DNA from: an uncultured Ignavibacteriota bacterium | Lineage (GTDB): Bacteria; Bacteroidota; Ignavibacteria; Palsa-1295 | Assembly: GCA_903900335.1 (NCBI GenBank) | Contig: CAIUMP010000062.1 | Span: forward strand, 1 to 64,000 | Direction of reading: 5' to 3' | Length of the DNA stretch: 64,000 nt | Shown here: in pieces, positions 63,986-64,000 of the stretch | How the letters are laid out: each line of letters starts with the position of its first letter | How positions within the stretch are numbered: the stretch's first letter is position 1 | Translations under genes and position numbers: made by a program | The notes under the pieces: generated by a model | What the model was told of the DNA's origin: nothing | The model's input: the letters and a program-made list of their open reading frames with translations, nothing else | Databases searched by the model: none

Positions 63986-64000
63986 CCCCTCACAATGCCG

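Overview
The window comes from a Gram-negative member of the Bacteroidota/Chlorobiota branch. The evidence is: a short RpoD-type sigma factor without region 1.1 (46252-47115); several TAnnTTTG promoter elements of the Bacteroidetes type; lipid A and heptose genes (lpxB, lpxK, hldD), which imply an outer membrane; a large secreted protein with choice-of-anchor domains and a type IX secretion C-terminal domain (6416-9205); a DUF2851 protein; and the pheT-coiled coil-zapA order common in that group. A free-living Kapaibacteriota- or Ignavibacteria-like lineage would fit, but I infer this from gene content only.

Layout. 1-5907 (minus strand) is a tandem array of at least four paralogous TIR/TolB-like/TPR genes joined by identical 8-base start/stop overlaps; it runs off the left edge. 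5908-6415 is a regulatory gap with a strong palindrome. 6416-9205 is the secreted ASH-domain protein and 9283-9888 a lipoprotein. 10079-12862 holds tRNA-Lys, asnS and two paralogous outer-membrane-type proteins. 12877-18884 is nuoJKLMN, the membrane arm of respiratory complex I. 18945-22535 carries nnrDE, a deoxyhypusine-synthase-like gene and hldD. 22535-27529 is a cytochrome c maturation block (ccmB, C, D, E, F) whose CcmE carries a cysteine in place of the usual haem-binding histidine. 27623-36916 contains a fused ABC permease, pheS, an ASH lipoprotein, a SufS-like aminotransferase, pheT, a coiled-coil protein and zapA. 36928-43213 has sucD, a rhodanese, ndk, a Nudix hydrolase and envelope proteins of unknown function. 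43406-50194 has a GAF protein with a degenerate GGDEF domain, the primary sigma factor, a HAD phosphatase, pyrF, DUF2851 and tRNA-Gly. 50383-56884 is a tightly overlapping run of uvrA, lpxB, a DUF374 acyltransferase, lpxK and a class I amidotransferase. 57163-58547 has a homocysteine methyltransferase-type gene and a small membrane protein. 58748-63902 is an accessory cluster: a VOC protein, an ArsR repressor with a clear operator, four SRPBCC/AHSA1 genes holding five domains, a DHFR/RibD-type reductase and a DJ-1/AraC regulator.

Most of the window is housekeeping: aerobic or anaerobic respiration (complex I, c-type cytochromes, a TCA step), translation, DNA repair, lipid A synthesis and nucleotide metabolism. 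The parts most likely to hold undescribed biology are the TIR array with its coupled overlaps, the CXXXY-type Ccm block, and the ArsR-controlled SRPBCC array. I saw no CRISPR array, rRNA, insertion sequence or prophage.
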